DNA of 21,601 bases from positions 1 to 21,601 of the forward strand of contig CAXIUT010000009.1 of the NCBI GenBank assembly GCA_964035545.1, given 5' to 3'. The translations under genes were made by a program, and so were the position numbers. Numbering within the stretch: position 1 is the stretch's first letter; each line of letters opens with the position of its first letter. Origin of the DNA: Bugula neritina. Its lineage: Eukaryota > Bryozoa > Gymnolaemata > Cheilostomatida > Bugulidae. The notes beneath the pieces are model-generated. The model was not told where the DNA came from. It did not search any database and worked only from the letters and a program-made list of their open reading frames with translations. Positions 1 through 9,481 of the stretch are shown here, one piece after another.

Positions 1-98
1 CCCAACCCCAACCCAACCCCAACCCCAACCCCAACCCCAACCCCAACCCCAACCCCAACCCCAACCCCAACCCCAACCCCAACCCCAACCCCAACCCC
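1..98. repeat. Left telomere, CCCCAA repeats
   Basis: About 16 tandem copies of CCCCAA run from base 1 to the junction CCCC|TTAACTG at 98. The third unit is short by one C (CCCAA). The orientation, C-rich strand reading inward from the left end, is that of a genuine chromosome end. The TTGGGG unit is that of oligohymenophorean ciliates such as Tetrahymena. Confidence 0.97.
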
Positions 99-152
99 TT
101 AACTGTTATTTAGTATCTTATGGAGATAAGTTTTAATAAAGAATTGGAAATA

Positions 153-539
153 TCATACAAACTGATTTATTTTTGGTATTTCTACATCGTTAAAGGTGAG
201 ATATTGTTCTACATTTTGTTATTCTTCAGATAACGAGTGGGTTTTACTGCTATACTTAGTCCATTTCCTATCTTTCTATCCTTCTTATCGATAAGTCTTT
301 ATTTGTTTTGTTTTCTTTCTTAATATCTCTTTTATCTTTATGTTATTAACTTGTTGCTATACTTTTTAGAACTGTCTTTTCGATATCTGCTTCAGCATGG
401 AAGGAGTTTAAGTTTTGTGTAGAAAGTATTCTTTGATTGAAAGCGGGTTGGATGATTATTGAAGTTAATGGAGTTCATTGAGTGGATGTGATGTTTGGTT
501 CCATCGCTAGATATCAAGAAAGATATTTTCTGAATGCAT
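153..539 (-). CDS. Small subtelomeric protein, unrecognised (128 aa)
   Basis: An intron-free minus-strand frame opens with ATG at 539-537 and stops with TGA at 155-153, about 55 bp from the telomere. With TAA/TAG as Glu it reads as a charged, helix-prone protein starting MHSENIFLDIERW, with a Lys/Gln/Glu-rich middle (residues about 50-90). I recognise no domain. The other frames of this stretch are less protein-like, although two of them are also open for part of the way. Random ORFs of 50-130 codons are common when only TGA stops, so this rests on composition and spacing. It is a plausible but unproven gene. Confidence 0.45.
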
Positions 540-614
540 TTTCTAAGTTTATATTAAATTGAAACTAACCACTTACTGAAGTTCAAAAAGATATTTGTAA
601 TAAATTATTGAATT

Positions 615-857
615 TCAGATATTCTCTTTAAAATTGTTTTGGTTAAATATTTATCTTTCTTCTGGAATTATAAAATTTAAAGGTAAAGTTGAAGGTGGAT
701 CATAAAATGTATCAATGGCTGATAAAACTATTTAAATAAATAATCAAACTATTTTGTTAGTTTAGACATCTTTTATAAATACCAAAAACTATATAAATTG
801 ATTTTTAGAGTTAGATGTTTAAATGATATAATTTATTTATCTATAAGAATAAGTCAT
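615..857 (-). CDS. Possible small gene, model uncertain
   Basis: The most convincing piece is the 3' part (741-615), ending FNQNNFKENI then TGA. It is protein-like, with a Pro-rich stretch. Upstream the frame changes, so a spliced model is needed. One possibility is a start at 857-855 (MTYSYREIN), a 20-nt intron beginning GTTTTTGG and a 22-nt intron beginning GTTTGATT and ending AAATAG. These introns begin GTT rather than the GTA typical of this window, which weakens the model. The ATG would lie one base from the divergent ATG at 859. No family is recognised. It could be a decayed subtelomeric gene. Confidence 0.3.
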
Positions 858-858
858 A

Positions 859-1559
859 ATGAAACCAAACGAAAAATCTCTTCGTCTTAAATAAAAATAA
901 CAAAATAAATAAAAGAAATAAAAGATAAGTGAATAATAGTCTCTTCAAGTGCCTTCTATCATGATAACTAAAAGTGGATCATCATAGCAATGGAAAATTA
1001 ATGCAAAATTACGAGAAGTATCATAATTTTTACAATGTTTATAAATATAGTAAAATATATAAGGTATTCTTTTCGAAGTAGAATGCCCAGAGATGCTTCA
1101 ACTAAGTACAAATTTTTTCAAACTTATTGATAAATTCTACTCAAAACATAACTATCAACATGAAAGCATTGTAGTCAAAAGAGTAATTATTAAGTAATTT
1201 AGATAACGATATAAGGGCATAAAAAAAGTTTAGATGAGATCAGTTATTAATTCATGGAAAAGGAGTTAAAATTATTAAGCTAAAAGGAATATAAATAGCT
1301 TTTTGATATTTGCTAATATTTCAAATTCAATGATTTGAAGGAAGTCATAGCTACCAATATTGCGAGTGAGCACTTTTTTTGTTATAATGAGTCAGCAATG
1401 CGTAAAAAAATGGATGAATATAAGGTTGTATATGACAGGTAGCAATAAATTTAATTATCTAAGAAGTGTAAAAAATATGCTAGGCAGATTAGTATAGAAT
1501 TACTTGAAAGGTTGTAGTAAAAGTATGATAGGGAATGTGGAGGAGAGAACAGAAGATGA
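859..1559 (+). CDS. SKP1-like protein (226 aa, one 20-nt intron)
   Basis: Two exons (859-1182, 1203-1559) are joined by the 20-nt intron GTAATTATTAAGTAATTTAG. An alternative junction at 1252-1271 gives an inferior reading. After a Lys/Glu-rich N-terminus (1-30) the layout follows SKP1/BTB proteins: a strand-rich start (VPSIMITKSG), an S-x-F-L-x-x-L helix near 55-61, then residues 124-162 (EFMEKELKLL ... ELFDICEYFKFNDLKEV), which resemble the SKP1 stretch WDxEFL...LFELxxAANYLDIKxLL. SKP1 links F-box proteins to cullin in SCF ubiquitin ligases. A basic, coiled tail of about 60 residues replaces the usual F-box-binding C-terminus, so F-box binding is uncertain. The fold assignment is by eye. Confidence 0.6.
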
Positions 1560-1619
1560 GTGATAATTTTAATATAATTCTCTTTAATATTTTATGATTA
1601 GTAGTATTGAGCTAAACGT

Positions 1620-1641
1620 CTTTAAGACTTTAAGACTTTAA
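1620..1641 (+). repeat. Short direct repeat, 8-bp unit
   Basis: The unit CTTTAAGA is repeated 2.75 times, about 20 bp before the ATG of the next gene. It could be replication slippage or a promoter element. No function is supported. Confidence 0.5.
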
Positions 1642-1662
1642 ATAATAAGTATTGTTTGAGAG

Positions 1663-2601
1663 ATGTCGTATGAGCAAATTATTTTTGGTGAAGAGAATGG
1701 AAGTCTTTTCTATGAAAGTGAGTCTGAGAATCATGTTTTATTCCATAGAGAAGAATATTCTTCTTCAAGCTATGTTTGTAGTCAAGATGAGGATTCTAAA
1801 AAGTCTAGCAACTCATCCAAATCAAAGAGGACTAAAACAAAGGGGATAATGAAGGAAGACAAGCCAATCAAAAATGGCTAGAATCAGAGAAGTGGTAAAA
1901 AGTAGAAGAGTGGTCGTCCTCACAATTAAGACATTGAAAAGGAACATCTTAAAATCAATAAATCCTTTAACGACATCATTTATCACTATTCAAGACTGCT
2001 AATCTTCCTTAAATTGAAAGTTGATAAATGTGCTTCAAATCATTCTCTTCAGCTTTAAAATAATGAGAGTGTCATTATGAGCTAGACTTAATCTATGATG
2101 GACACTCCCACCTTTCCGTCATTCAACTAGAGAAATAAGGTTTTTGTTTTACATTCAGCTAGTCTTCATTTTGTTTTTCAGCAACTTTCAACACGTAAAA
2201 AGAAGCAAAGTTTTTCCTCTCATGAACTCAAATATATGTTTTTTGCTTTTCTCAAGAAAAAAGATATATTTTCAACAGAAATATTCAGCTATGTGAGTAG
2301 CTACTGGTAGGATATAATGTACTTGATAGTTCATCCTGATGGAAGTGATACTGAGGAAGAATGTTCATTAGATAATGATAATAAATAGATTGAAAACAAT
2401 ATATAGGAGTAAAATATAGGTGAGAAAATGGTTTAAAAGAAAAAAGAGGACATAAAAAAGGTTTAAGTGAAGAAGAAATCCGAGATATCTGAATGTTAAC
2501 AACTAAAGGTATAACTAAAGGAAGATGAAACAATAATTGCTTATGAGATAGCATGTTACTTACATGCCTGTCAACAGAAATTCAAATTTACAATAAAGTG
2601 A
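1663..2601 (+). CDS. Unrecognised Ser/Lys/Glu-rich protein (312 aa)
   Basis: A single uninterrupted frame runs from ATG 1663 (MSYEQIIFGEENG) to TGA 2599-2601 when TAA and TAG are sense. The N-terminal third is Ser/Glu/Lys-rich and probably disordered (polyserine near 34-37, basic SKRTKTKG near 53-60). The middle contains hydrophobic helices (YHYSRLLIFLKLKV; HELKYMFFAFLKKKDIFSTE). The C-terminal part is alternating Lys/Glu, a likely coiled coil, ending ACYLHACQQKFKFTIK. I cannot assign a family. It is separated from the LITAF gene by 46 bp. In the standard code it would appear as a 72-codon fragment. Confidence 0.75.
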
Positions 2602-2647
2602 TGATCTGCTGATTTTATACCCTTATAATAACAATAATTTAACATAA

Positions 2648-3208
2648 ATGATATCGAGAGAAGCTAACGAATCTGCTATTGAGATCTCGGTGCCTAACAA
2701 AAGCATTTCTTAAATCTAGAGTATGCGAAAGGGAGACATTCGAGATATTAGAGGTTCTAGAAATAGAGATATTAGGGAAAGCGGATTTAAAGATTCAGTC
2801 AGGGAGACGACACCTCGAGATATGAGGGAATCAAAAGAGAGATAAAAGAAAGATTATAAGTCTAGATAGATGAGATAAATTAGGGAATCTAGATATTCAG
2901 GAGATAGATCAAGAGGGAGATCTGTTTCTAAATCGGCTATTCGAAGTTAAGTAGTTAGTCGTGCGATATCTGGTGAGCATAATATAGTTCTTCAGAGGAC
3001 AGACGATTTCATAAAATAGAAGAGTCATTGTATTACTTGTGATAAAAGGACTTCAACCATTAAACGACGTTCGGCATATGAACTAACTTATATAGTTTGT
3101 GCATTGACAGTGATAACAAGTTTCTGTTTGGTTCCTTTTTTGTTGGATCCATGCAATGAGAAGAAATTGTATTGTGCTGAATGTTTGGAATTGAAAGTGG
3201 ATAAGTGA
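2648..3208 (+). CDS. LITAF-domain membrane-associated protein (186 aa)
   Basis: The frame is intact, ATG 2648 to TGA 3206-3208. The C-terminal 60 residues form a LITAF (SIMPLE-like) domain: C128-x2-C131, a 24-residue hydrophobic segment (about 143-166, LTYIVCALTVITSFCLVPF), then C176-x2-C179. In this family the two CxxC knuckles join into one zinc site and the hydrophobic part dips into the cytosolic face of endosomal or lysosomal membranes. The usual HxCxxC is YxCxxC-like here (YCAEC). The N-terminal 120 residues are unusual: rich in Arg/Asp/Glu/Ser with RDIR and RESR repeats, probably disordered. It is convergent with the TTLL gene, 69 bp between the stops. Confidence 0.85.
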
Positions 3209-3277
3209 TCATATTTTATTATTCAAAATAAAACAAAATTAAAATTATTATTTATCACACTTTTATTCTTATTATTA

Positions 3278-5850
3278 TCAGTAGTCTACTACTATGATTC
3301 TTCCTTAGTCTGGATATTCTTGTTAATCGCTGTGACTCCATTATATGCCTCTCATTTTATTGCATCTATCTTACCATTCAAAATCTCTGTCAAATTTTTA
3401 ATCAAATATTAATCCAAATTTATTTCTTTCAAGGAAGGCTTAGTCATAGAGATAGTAGGCTTCTGATTTTGAATAGTTGTAGTTGAGACAGGGTCGGAAG
3501 ATGGGATCGATTGATATTCTGAACATATTTTACATCATTCTTGGGATCAATCTTTCGACAACTGGAGAACACAACTAGAGACATGGGTTGGTGTTGATCT
3601 AAATCAGATATGGTTTGAAATGATTAGTAACCATGAAATCTAATCCGAAAAGTTCAAAAACAAACTTCTTTTTATTTTTATCTATTCGAGAGTAGGTGGA
3701 TTTGATAGCTTCTTTAGCTGTTTATTTCATTTTTTAGTGTAATTTTGCAACATTCCACTTTTATCGAGGAAAACGGGTATCTAGGTATCTTTGAAATTCG
3801 CTATAACTGACTTTATTTCCTTATTAATATCTACCATAATTTTATCCATTTTTTTGAACTGCATCGTTTGTAAGATGAATAATATTATCTTTTAAATTTT
3901 ATAGATTAAATATTTCTGAAGAAGTTCTGAGGTAGCCTTCATCATACCAGAAAAACTTCAAACGTCCGTTGATGGTAGTTGCGAGCATGTATGTTCTAAT
4001 ATCAAATTTTCTATAATTATAAAGTAATAAATTTCTTAGATAAAATTGTACTATAATCTTTTTTTATGAATTTAGTTTGAATTTGATTTAATTGATTGAT
4101 TTAGTGACTGAAATACCATGTCCTCTATTTGAATTTTAAGCAGGTTTGACTATCCACAAAGAATTTTTCTTTTTAAACTAATTAAATACTTTCTAAAAAT
4201 CAGAAATCGATTTGGGATGATCTTTTTCGAGATAGAAAGTTAGAGGTATGATAGAATCTAGTTTTTTATGTACAAATTGATAATATTTTGATAAATTGTA
4301 ATATAATGCATTTTTGTTGCCAAACATGTAGTTATGTTAATAATGATTATGATATATTTCAGGGGTTTATATGGTTTACAATCTGATTTTATTTTAGTTG
4401 CCTTATAAAATGGAATGATATTTTTTATGATGTTTTTAGTGGAAAATCATCTTAAGTGAATTTTATTTTATCTAATTATTTTATATTTGTAGTAAACTTT
4501 ATCTTTTCTTTACTTTTTTATTAACTTTTATTTATTCTTCATTTTAATCAAACATCTATTCATATAAAACAATATCTTAGGACCAATTTTGATCATTAGA
4601 TAGTTATTGTTTTTAAATTATGCTATGTATTTTAATTTGTGTCCATACTAGATTTGCTTTTGATGGGTTTTCTACTTCAGTCCACCAGTTTCTTTTTCTC
4701 AAAAGAGAACGAATCAAATTTGAATTATTTCCTGAACCTATATAGTAACTATATTTTATGTTTTCTTTTTTAGATATTGATTTAGTTGAATTATTTTGAA
4801 ATAGTTCATTTATTATTATTTTTGGTTAATTCTATTTTATTTTTTGTTAGAGTCTGCAATGAAAAGAATTTAGAATTAGATCTAAACAATAGAACATTTT
4901 TGATATTTTTTTGTTGAAAAAAGAAGGTTGTTCAACTGATTTTTTATTTGATCTTTGTTTTATACATTTTAAATTTTATTATTTTTTCTTTATTATAAAT
5001 AGTCTTTATTTCTAATTCGATTGTTCTTGATAGTCATTATCTCCTTTCGATGGAGAACAACTAGAATCTCTCAATATTTTGGGATCATAATTTGTATCTT
5101 TTAATCCTTTAGATGGCGATGAACTTGTATCTCTAAGTACTCTTGGATCGTAGCTTTTGTGAATGTCAAGGTATTCTTCTTCATGTAGAAGTGGGTCTTA
5201 TTTAGTTTATATAGCTGAGTAGGAAAGTCTTTATTTATCAAGGTTAGATGGTACATCTTTGTTTTTAAATTATCTTATTTGGATATCTTATTTTTTAATT
5301 TGAGTGATATTAAGTCCAAAGTTATTGTTTTTTCCATTGAAATCTTAAATAATAAGTGTTTATTTTCTTTTCTTTTAAATTATTCTTTTTCTTCTTTAAA
5401 TAAACTTATGAAGATCTTAATTTTTTTAAGGAAGAGTTATTTTATTGCTATTTACCTTATATCTCTTCTTATTAAAAAAACTATCAGTCTCTCCAAACTA
5501 TATTTGTTCTACTGGTTGTATTTTTTCTTTAAAAGTCTGTTCAAATTTGATTTGAGACTGTTAAAATCTTGAATGAGATTGTTATGTTTTTATATTTTCT
5601 CTTCGTTAAAATCCTAATATTTTTTTATATTTGTTATAACTTCCAGAAGTACTAGTTCCACTGTTAGTCAATACGAATGAGGATGATTATTTTGTTATTT
5701 ATGCTTCTTGGATCCGTGATAGCATTTTATGAACCATTAGTTATCTGGGTTGATGAGTTGTTACGTCATTTTGCAGTTTGAGTAGGCACTTCTATTGAAG
5801 GAGACTCGACCTTTTGGTGGTTATCGGGGTAGATTTATTTTATTGATCAT
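3278..5850 (-). CDS. Tubulin-tyrosine-ligase-like (TTLL) enzyme (849 aa)
   Basis: An ATP-grasp ligase adding amino acids (tyrosine, glutamate or glycine) to tubulin tails; which one is not readable here. The minus frame is open for about 2.4 kb. A 23-nt GTATTG...CTAG intron (5652-5674) connects a short first exon starting MINKINLPRE at 5850. TTL domain about residues 360-790: YYIGSGNNSNLIRSLL (about 360), ANLVWTQ, WIVKPAENSNRGHGI (Glu564 coded TAA), RKFDIRTYML, IIHLTNDAVQ, LFGLDFMV, and LIEINTNPCLE. In the last motif the Mg-binding Glu743 and the final Glu are both TAG. The N-terminal 360 residues are Lys/Asn/Glu-rich and hold a tandem YDPxxLRD...SPSKG repeat. The first exon is less sure than the rest. 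The neighbouring gene encodes a tubulin-folding cofactor. Confidence 0.93.
5041..5164 (-). repeat. Tandem peptide-coding repeat in TTLL N-terminus
   Basis: Within the TTLL reading frame a unit of about 22 codons occurs twice: SYDPRVLRDTSSSPSKG and NYDPKILRDSSCSPSKG, separated by a few residues. The DNA is diverged (for example TCTAAAGGA against TCGAAAGGA), so selection on the peptide rather than recent slippage is likely. The role is unknown; it could be a binding or phosphorylation motif. Confidence 0.75.
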
Positions 5851-5919
5851 TATATATCAGATTATTTGTTTGTTTGTTAACTATTTTATTCAATAAGATA
5901 ATAACTAACCCAAACATAA

Positions 5920-6328
5920 TCATCCTAAATTTTAGAGAAAAGTGTTGACTTCAAGAACTATATTTTCTGCTTGGATCTTTTATTCGGAAGACTCAACTCC
6001 TTCTGTTTCTCCTTTCTCGCTCTAAATAAAATATCAATTACTAAGTATTGTGCTAGTCCTTCATAGGCTTCAATAAGTTTTTGTTTGACATTTGAGAGTA
6101 CTGTTTCAGATTATATGAGAAATTATTTCTATATTTGTTGAGATGTACATTTTTTTTGAGGTTGATTTAGGTTTATTAATTTTTTTCCATGAGTATGAAT
6201 TCTTCTTAGAGTTTATGTATTTTTTAAAGGATGCCTTTGACTTCTTTATCATAGGATACATATTCTTTTTGTAGTCTTTTTAGCATTCCAGCCTTTATTT
6301 TTAGTTGTTTAAGGATCTCTGCTGACAT
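5920..6328 (-). CDS. TBCA: Tubulin-binding cofactor A (122 aa)
   Basis: A chaperone that holds beta-tubulin during folding and dimer assembly. Starting MSAEILKQLKIKAGMLKRL at 6328, it matches the TBCA N-terminus (xxIKIKTGVVKRLxKE) and the three-helix-bundle pattern. Two 20-nt introns, GTACATCTCAACAAATATAG (6148-6129) and GTAATTGATATTTTATTTAG (6041-6022), restore one frame of exactly 123 codons. The spliced product keeps the family segments NLKKNKEFLIESE (human DIKKQAEILQESR) and KLIEAYEGLAQYL (human RLEAAYLDLQRIL). It ends LENLG then TGA at 5922-5920. Length compares with about 108 aa in animals. It is divergent from the coiled-coil gene across the internal telomeric repeat. Confidence 0.92.
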
Positions 6329-6404
6329 GTTTATATTGATTTAAAAATTATAGCATAATTATGAATCTGATTATCAAATTAATTACTCTTTAATAGACTC
6401 ATTA

Positions 6405-6481
6405 TTGGGGTTGGGGTTGGGGTTGGGGTTGGGGTTGGGGTTGGGGTTGGGGTTGGGGTTGGGGTTGGGGTTGGGGTTGGG
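6405..6481 (+). repeat. Internal (interstitial) telomeric array, TTGGGG x12
   Basis: Twelve perfect TTGGGG units plus TTGGG (77 bp), bounded by ATTA on the left and TTCTAATT on the right. The orientation equals that of the right-hand telomere, so the left 6.48 kb alone would be a telomere-to-telomere molecule. No CCCCAA array faces it, so it is not a simple end-to-end fusion. It lies in the 183-bp gap between the divergent TBCA and coiled-coil genes. It may be an alternative telomere-addition site retained internally, a germline remnant, or an assembly join. Confidence 0.95.
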
Positions 6482-6511
6482 TTCTAATTATGAATTAATA
6501 TATTTACTTGG

Positions 6512-7567
6512 ATGAATAAATAGCGAAATAACATGAGTAATGATGAATAGAGCTAAGATTATGGTAAATCAAGGACAAGAAAACTTAATTTATCTGGTTA
6601 TAAAGAGTAGAAGTATAAATTTGATGATGAAGATCTCTAAGAAAATCATCATACTGCTGATAGATAAAAAATTATCAATCAAAATATTAAATTAAAGGAA
6701 CAAATCTTTTCATTATCGCAGCAGTTATAATAAATTTTATAAAAAGATAGGAATAGAAAAAGAAAGTTAGGTCCTCTTAGTCCTAATGATGATGATTAAA
6801 CTTTAAGATAAAAAAAGGCTGAGTTAAAAAAACAACAACTTTAGATATTAGAAATGAAGAATAAAATATACTCAGTCAAAAGACAACTTTAGAAGATATA
6901 TAATAATCGAAATATGTTGAGTAAAGAAGAAAAATTAAGGACTCTTAAAGAGGAGTTGAGACAGTTAGATGAAGAGAAATAAAGTTTGATGAGAATTAAA
7001 AATTAACAAAAAAGAAGTATTAAAAATTTGACTACTTAACATGAGTATCAGTAAAAAACAGATGATCTTAAGAAAGAATTAGTTAAAGTAAAAGAAGAAG
7101 CCAAAAGTATAAATGAAAAAGTAGCTGAAGCTGAGAGGATTTTAAGAAAAAATCATGAACAATATATTTCAAAACAAGAAAGATTGAGAGAACTATAGCA
7201 AAGAATATCAACAGGAAAGTAACGATTAAAATCAAAAAAACCACTTCAGACTATTACTCCTGAAATGATAGCAAGTCTTGAGTAGGAGATAAGTATTTTA
7301 TAACAATAAAGACGAGAAAATGAAAGACTATGGCAAGAGAAGGTCAGATCAATTGATTTATAGTATTAGCAGAAGAAATTGTAGGAAGAGAAGAAGATGT
7401 TGATTTTGAAGGAGAAAGAGAAGGAGTATAGACTGAATGAGTTGAAGATAAAGGAGTTGAGGAAGTTAGTGAAGCACAATATGAGTATGGAGATGAGTAG
7501 GAAGAGTCAGGATGTGGATATGAGTCAGTTTAGAAATAAGAGAAATATTAAACATCTAGATAAGTGA
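6512..7567 (+). CDS. Long coiled-coil protein (351 aa)
   Basis: A single exon runs from ATG 6512 (MNKERNNMSNDEESEDYG) or the in-frame ATG at 6533 to TGA 7565-7567. An in-frame TGA at 6491 bounds the start. Residues about 55-330 are almost continuous Lys/Glu/Leu/Gln heptads with few Pro or Gly, a rod-like coiled coil. One break near 245-250 (KKPLQTITPEM) separates two coils. The tail is basic (RNKRNIKHLDK). Such rods are typical of ciliate cytoskeletal or basal-body proteins, but I cannot name the family. The ATG lies only 31 bp after the internal telomeric array. Confidence 0.85.
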
Positions 7568-7809
7568 TTATGAATGATTCTAATGAATGAATAAATAAAT
7601 TTTTATCGTTTATAAATAATGTAAGTTTGTGTATTTCGTAAGAATTTCAGAGTTTTTTTTTCTAATTATAAAACTATATTTGATAATATATTATGAAAAA
7701 AACATTATGATTGTTGAAAAAGTTTGATTGTAGAAGTTTTTGGATTAGAGATTCATACTGAGTCGGAACATTCTTTTCATTGATATTTTGATTGTTATTA
7801 ATAATAAAC
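7568..7809. other. Intergenic, 242 bp, no gene seen
   Basis: AT-rich with multiple TGA in each plus-strand frame. No RNA gene or convincing minus-strand ORF was found. It presumably holds the 3' end of the coiled-coil gene and the promoter of the laforin-like gene. It is one of the longest gaps in the window. Confidence 0.6.
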
Positions 7810-9319
7810 ATGAAAGTTAGTTGGGAGTATAAATCATAATATTTCTTTTAGCAAAATAATGATTGTTTGTATGAGAGTAATCTTTTAATCCTTTTATTGG
7901 AGAAATGTGAGACTATTGAGGAGTTTTATAACTTATTTAATTTAATTAGGTCGACTGCGTAGTATTTTCTGTAATTATCTATAATGTTATTTCTATAGTT
8001 TTTAAACATGCCTTCTCTCTCAAATGATCAGTCACTTAAAACAAACTTTTCTCATGAAATCAACTTCAAAATAAAGAAGAAAATTAAGTTTGGCTTAGCT
8101 GTTTATGTCTGTGGATCAGTTGCCTAATTAGGTTTCTGGCAACCGTCTAAAGCCTTTCGACTTTAATGGAATTAAGTACCAATTAATTCATTTAGGGTGA
8201 TATTTGGACTGGTACTCTTCTGATTCACAACCCTTAAGATTCTTTGGAATATAAGTATGTGATATCAACTTGGTAAAATCCTCAAGTTCAAAGTTGCTAG
8301 TGGGAAGTTGGAGATCATAACAGAAAGGTTGATCTAGATTGTTCGAAAGATTTTACTTTTTGTGGTAATGATTTTAATATGAAGATGACAAGTGGAATAT
8401 TGACCGAATCACAATATGTTTGGTCATCAAATAGTCTTAGCATTCTGAAAAAGAGAAATATTACGTAAGAATAGATGTTCCTTAGTTAGGTATTTTATAG
8501 TTTTTTTTAGGATTATGTCAAGAGAAGAAATGTATGAAAAGATCTATCAGCAGTTATAACACAGTTTAAAATAGAGGCTTAATTAAAAATTACAGAAAAA
8601 AATCTTCACAATAATTAGATGTTTGGACTTATTCTTTTGAAGTTTTTAGACTAAGATAGCACTTATGCTACTTATATTTTAGAAAAAGACAATAAATTTT
8701 ATAAAGCTAGAGAGGACCTTGTAGAATATTTATTTTCAACAAACAAAATGCTCCTTATCCATGCAGATTAAAAACTCTTCATCTCTAGGGATCAATAGTT
8801 ATTATAGATGAAAGTAACATAAATTCTCTTAAATATTCTAAAATAACAGATAATATTTATGTTGGATCATATCCTAAGACAGAATCAGACATATAAATGC
8901 TTAAAAAGGAAAATATAAATGCAATATTATCTATTCAAAGCACTAAAGACAATCAGAAACATGGAGTATCACCTTATTTTCTGGATGTGGCCTGTCAAAA
9001 AAGAGGAATAAGTTATAAGAGATGTTCTATTGAAGATATGAATAACCATGATTTTATCTAAAAAGCTGAAGAAGGATATACGATCATGGATGAAGTGTTG
9101 AACTAGGGAGGTAATATATATGTTCATTGTTCAGCTGGAATATATCGTTCTCCTCAGATGATAGCTTTATACCTAGTGGCATCTCAACAGTATGGAATAA
9201 AAGAGGCGATTGATTTATTGAAAGAGAAACATCCTTACTCAAGACCTAGTTAGTTTGTAATTGAACAGGCTTTAAATTTGATTGAGGTAAATGGAAATAA
9301 ATGGGAAGATAATGAATGA
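7810..9319 (+). CDS. Laforin-like glucan phosphatase: CBM20 + dual-specificity phosphatase
   Basis: Laforins dephosphorylate glycogen or storage glucan. Exons: 7810-8175, 8196-8364, 8385-9319, with 20-nt introns GTACCAATTAATTCATTTAG and GTAATGATTTTAATATGAAG. The first ends TAG; the second ends AAG, and its exact ends are less sure. The CBM20 starch-binding domain (about 84-176 of the 489-aa form) reads KFGLAVYVCGSVAELGFWQP, then WTGTLLI, SLEYKYVI, WENP. A region of about 150 aa without recognised domain follows. The phosphatase shows NIYVGSYPKTESDIEML, an acid loop IEDM, and the catalytic HCSAGIYRS loop (nucleophile Cys at 9128-9130, Arg five residues later). The CBM20-then-DSP order is that of laforin, not of plant SEX4. 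The start may instead be ATG 8008 (423 aa); the extra 66 residues are open, in frame and unassigned. Confidence 0.88.
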
Positions 9320-9481
9320 AATTAAATGATATCAATATTACAACATATGTCAAATATGTCAGATCTTTCAAATAAAAATAATTCTTATTTTTGAGGTTTG
9401 ATAAGATGTTTTTTTTAAAGTCTATTTTTATATAAGGATTAGATTCAAAGTTTACTTTTTATTTTGAGGGAGTATTGAGCA
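9320..9481. other. Intergenic, 162 bp
   Basis: AT-rich sequence between the phosphatase stop and the HMG-box start, with no ORF or RNA gene recognised. Confidence 0.6.

Noticed and set aside
397-801. Plus-strand frame from ATG 397 through 858 interrupted only by TGA at 460, 577 and 799, suggesting TGA read as Trp
   Set aside because: About three TGAs in 150 codons is what chance predicts for AT-rich DNA when only TGA stops. The minus-strand readings are more protein-like, and all good genes here end at TGA and use TGG for Trp.
1252-1271. Alternative 20-nt intron GTTATTAATTCATGGAAAAG in the SKP1-like gene
   Set aside because: It restores frame but lacks the GTA...TAG pattern. The intron at 1183-1202 fits the pattern and gives a better SKP1-like alignment.
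5279-5572. 97-codon plus-strand ORF starting MDILFFNLSD
   Set aside because: It is antisense to the TTLL coding frame, an ORF produced by its A-rich codons.
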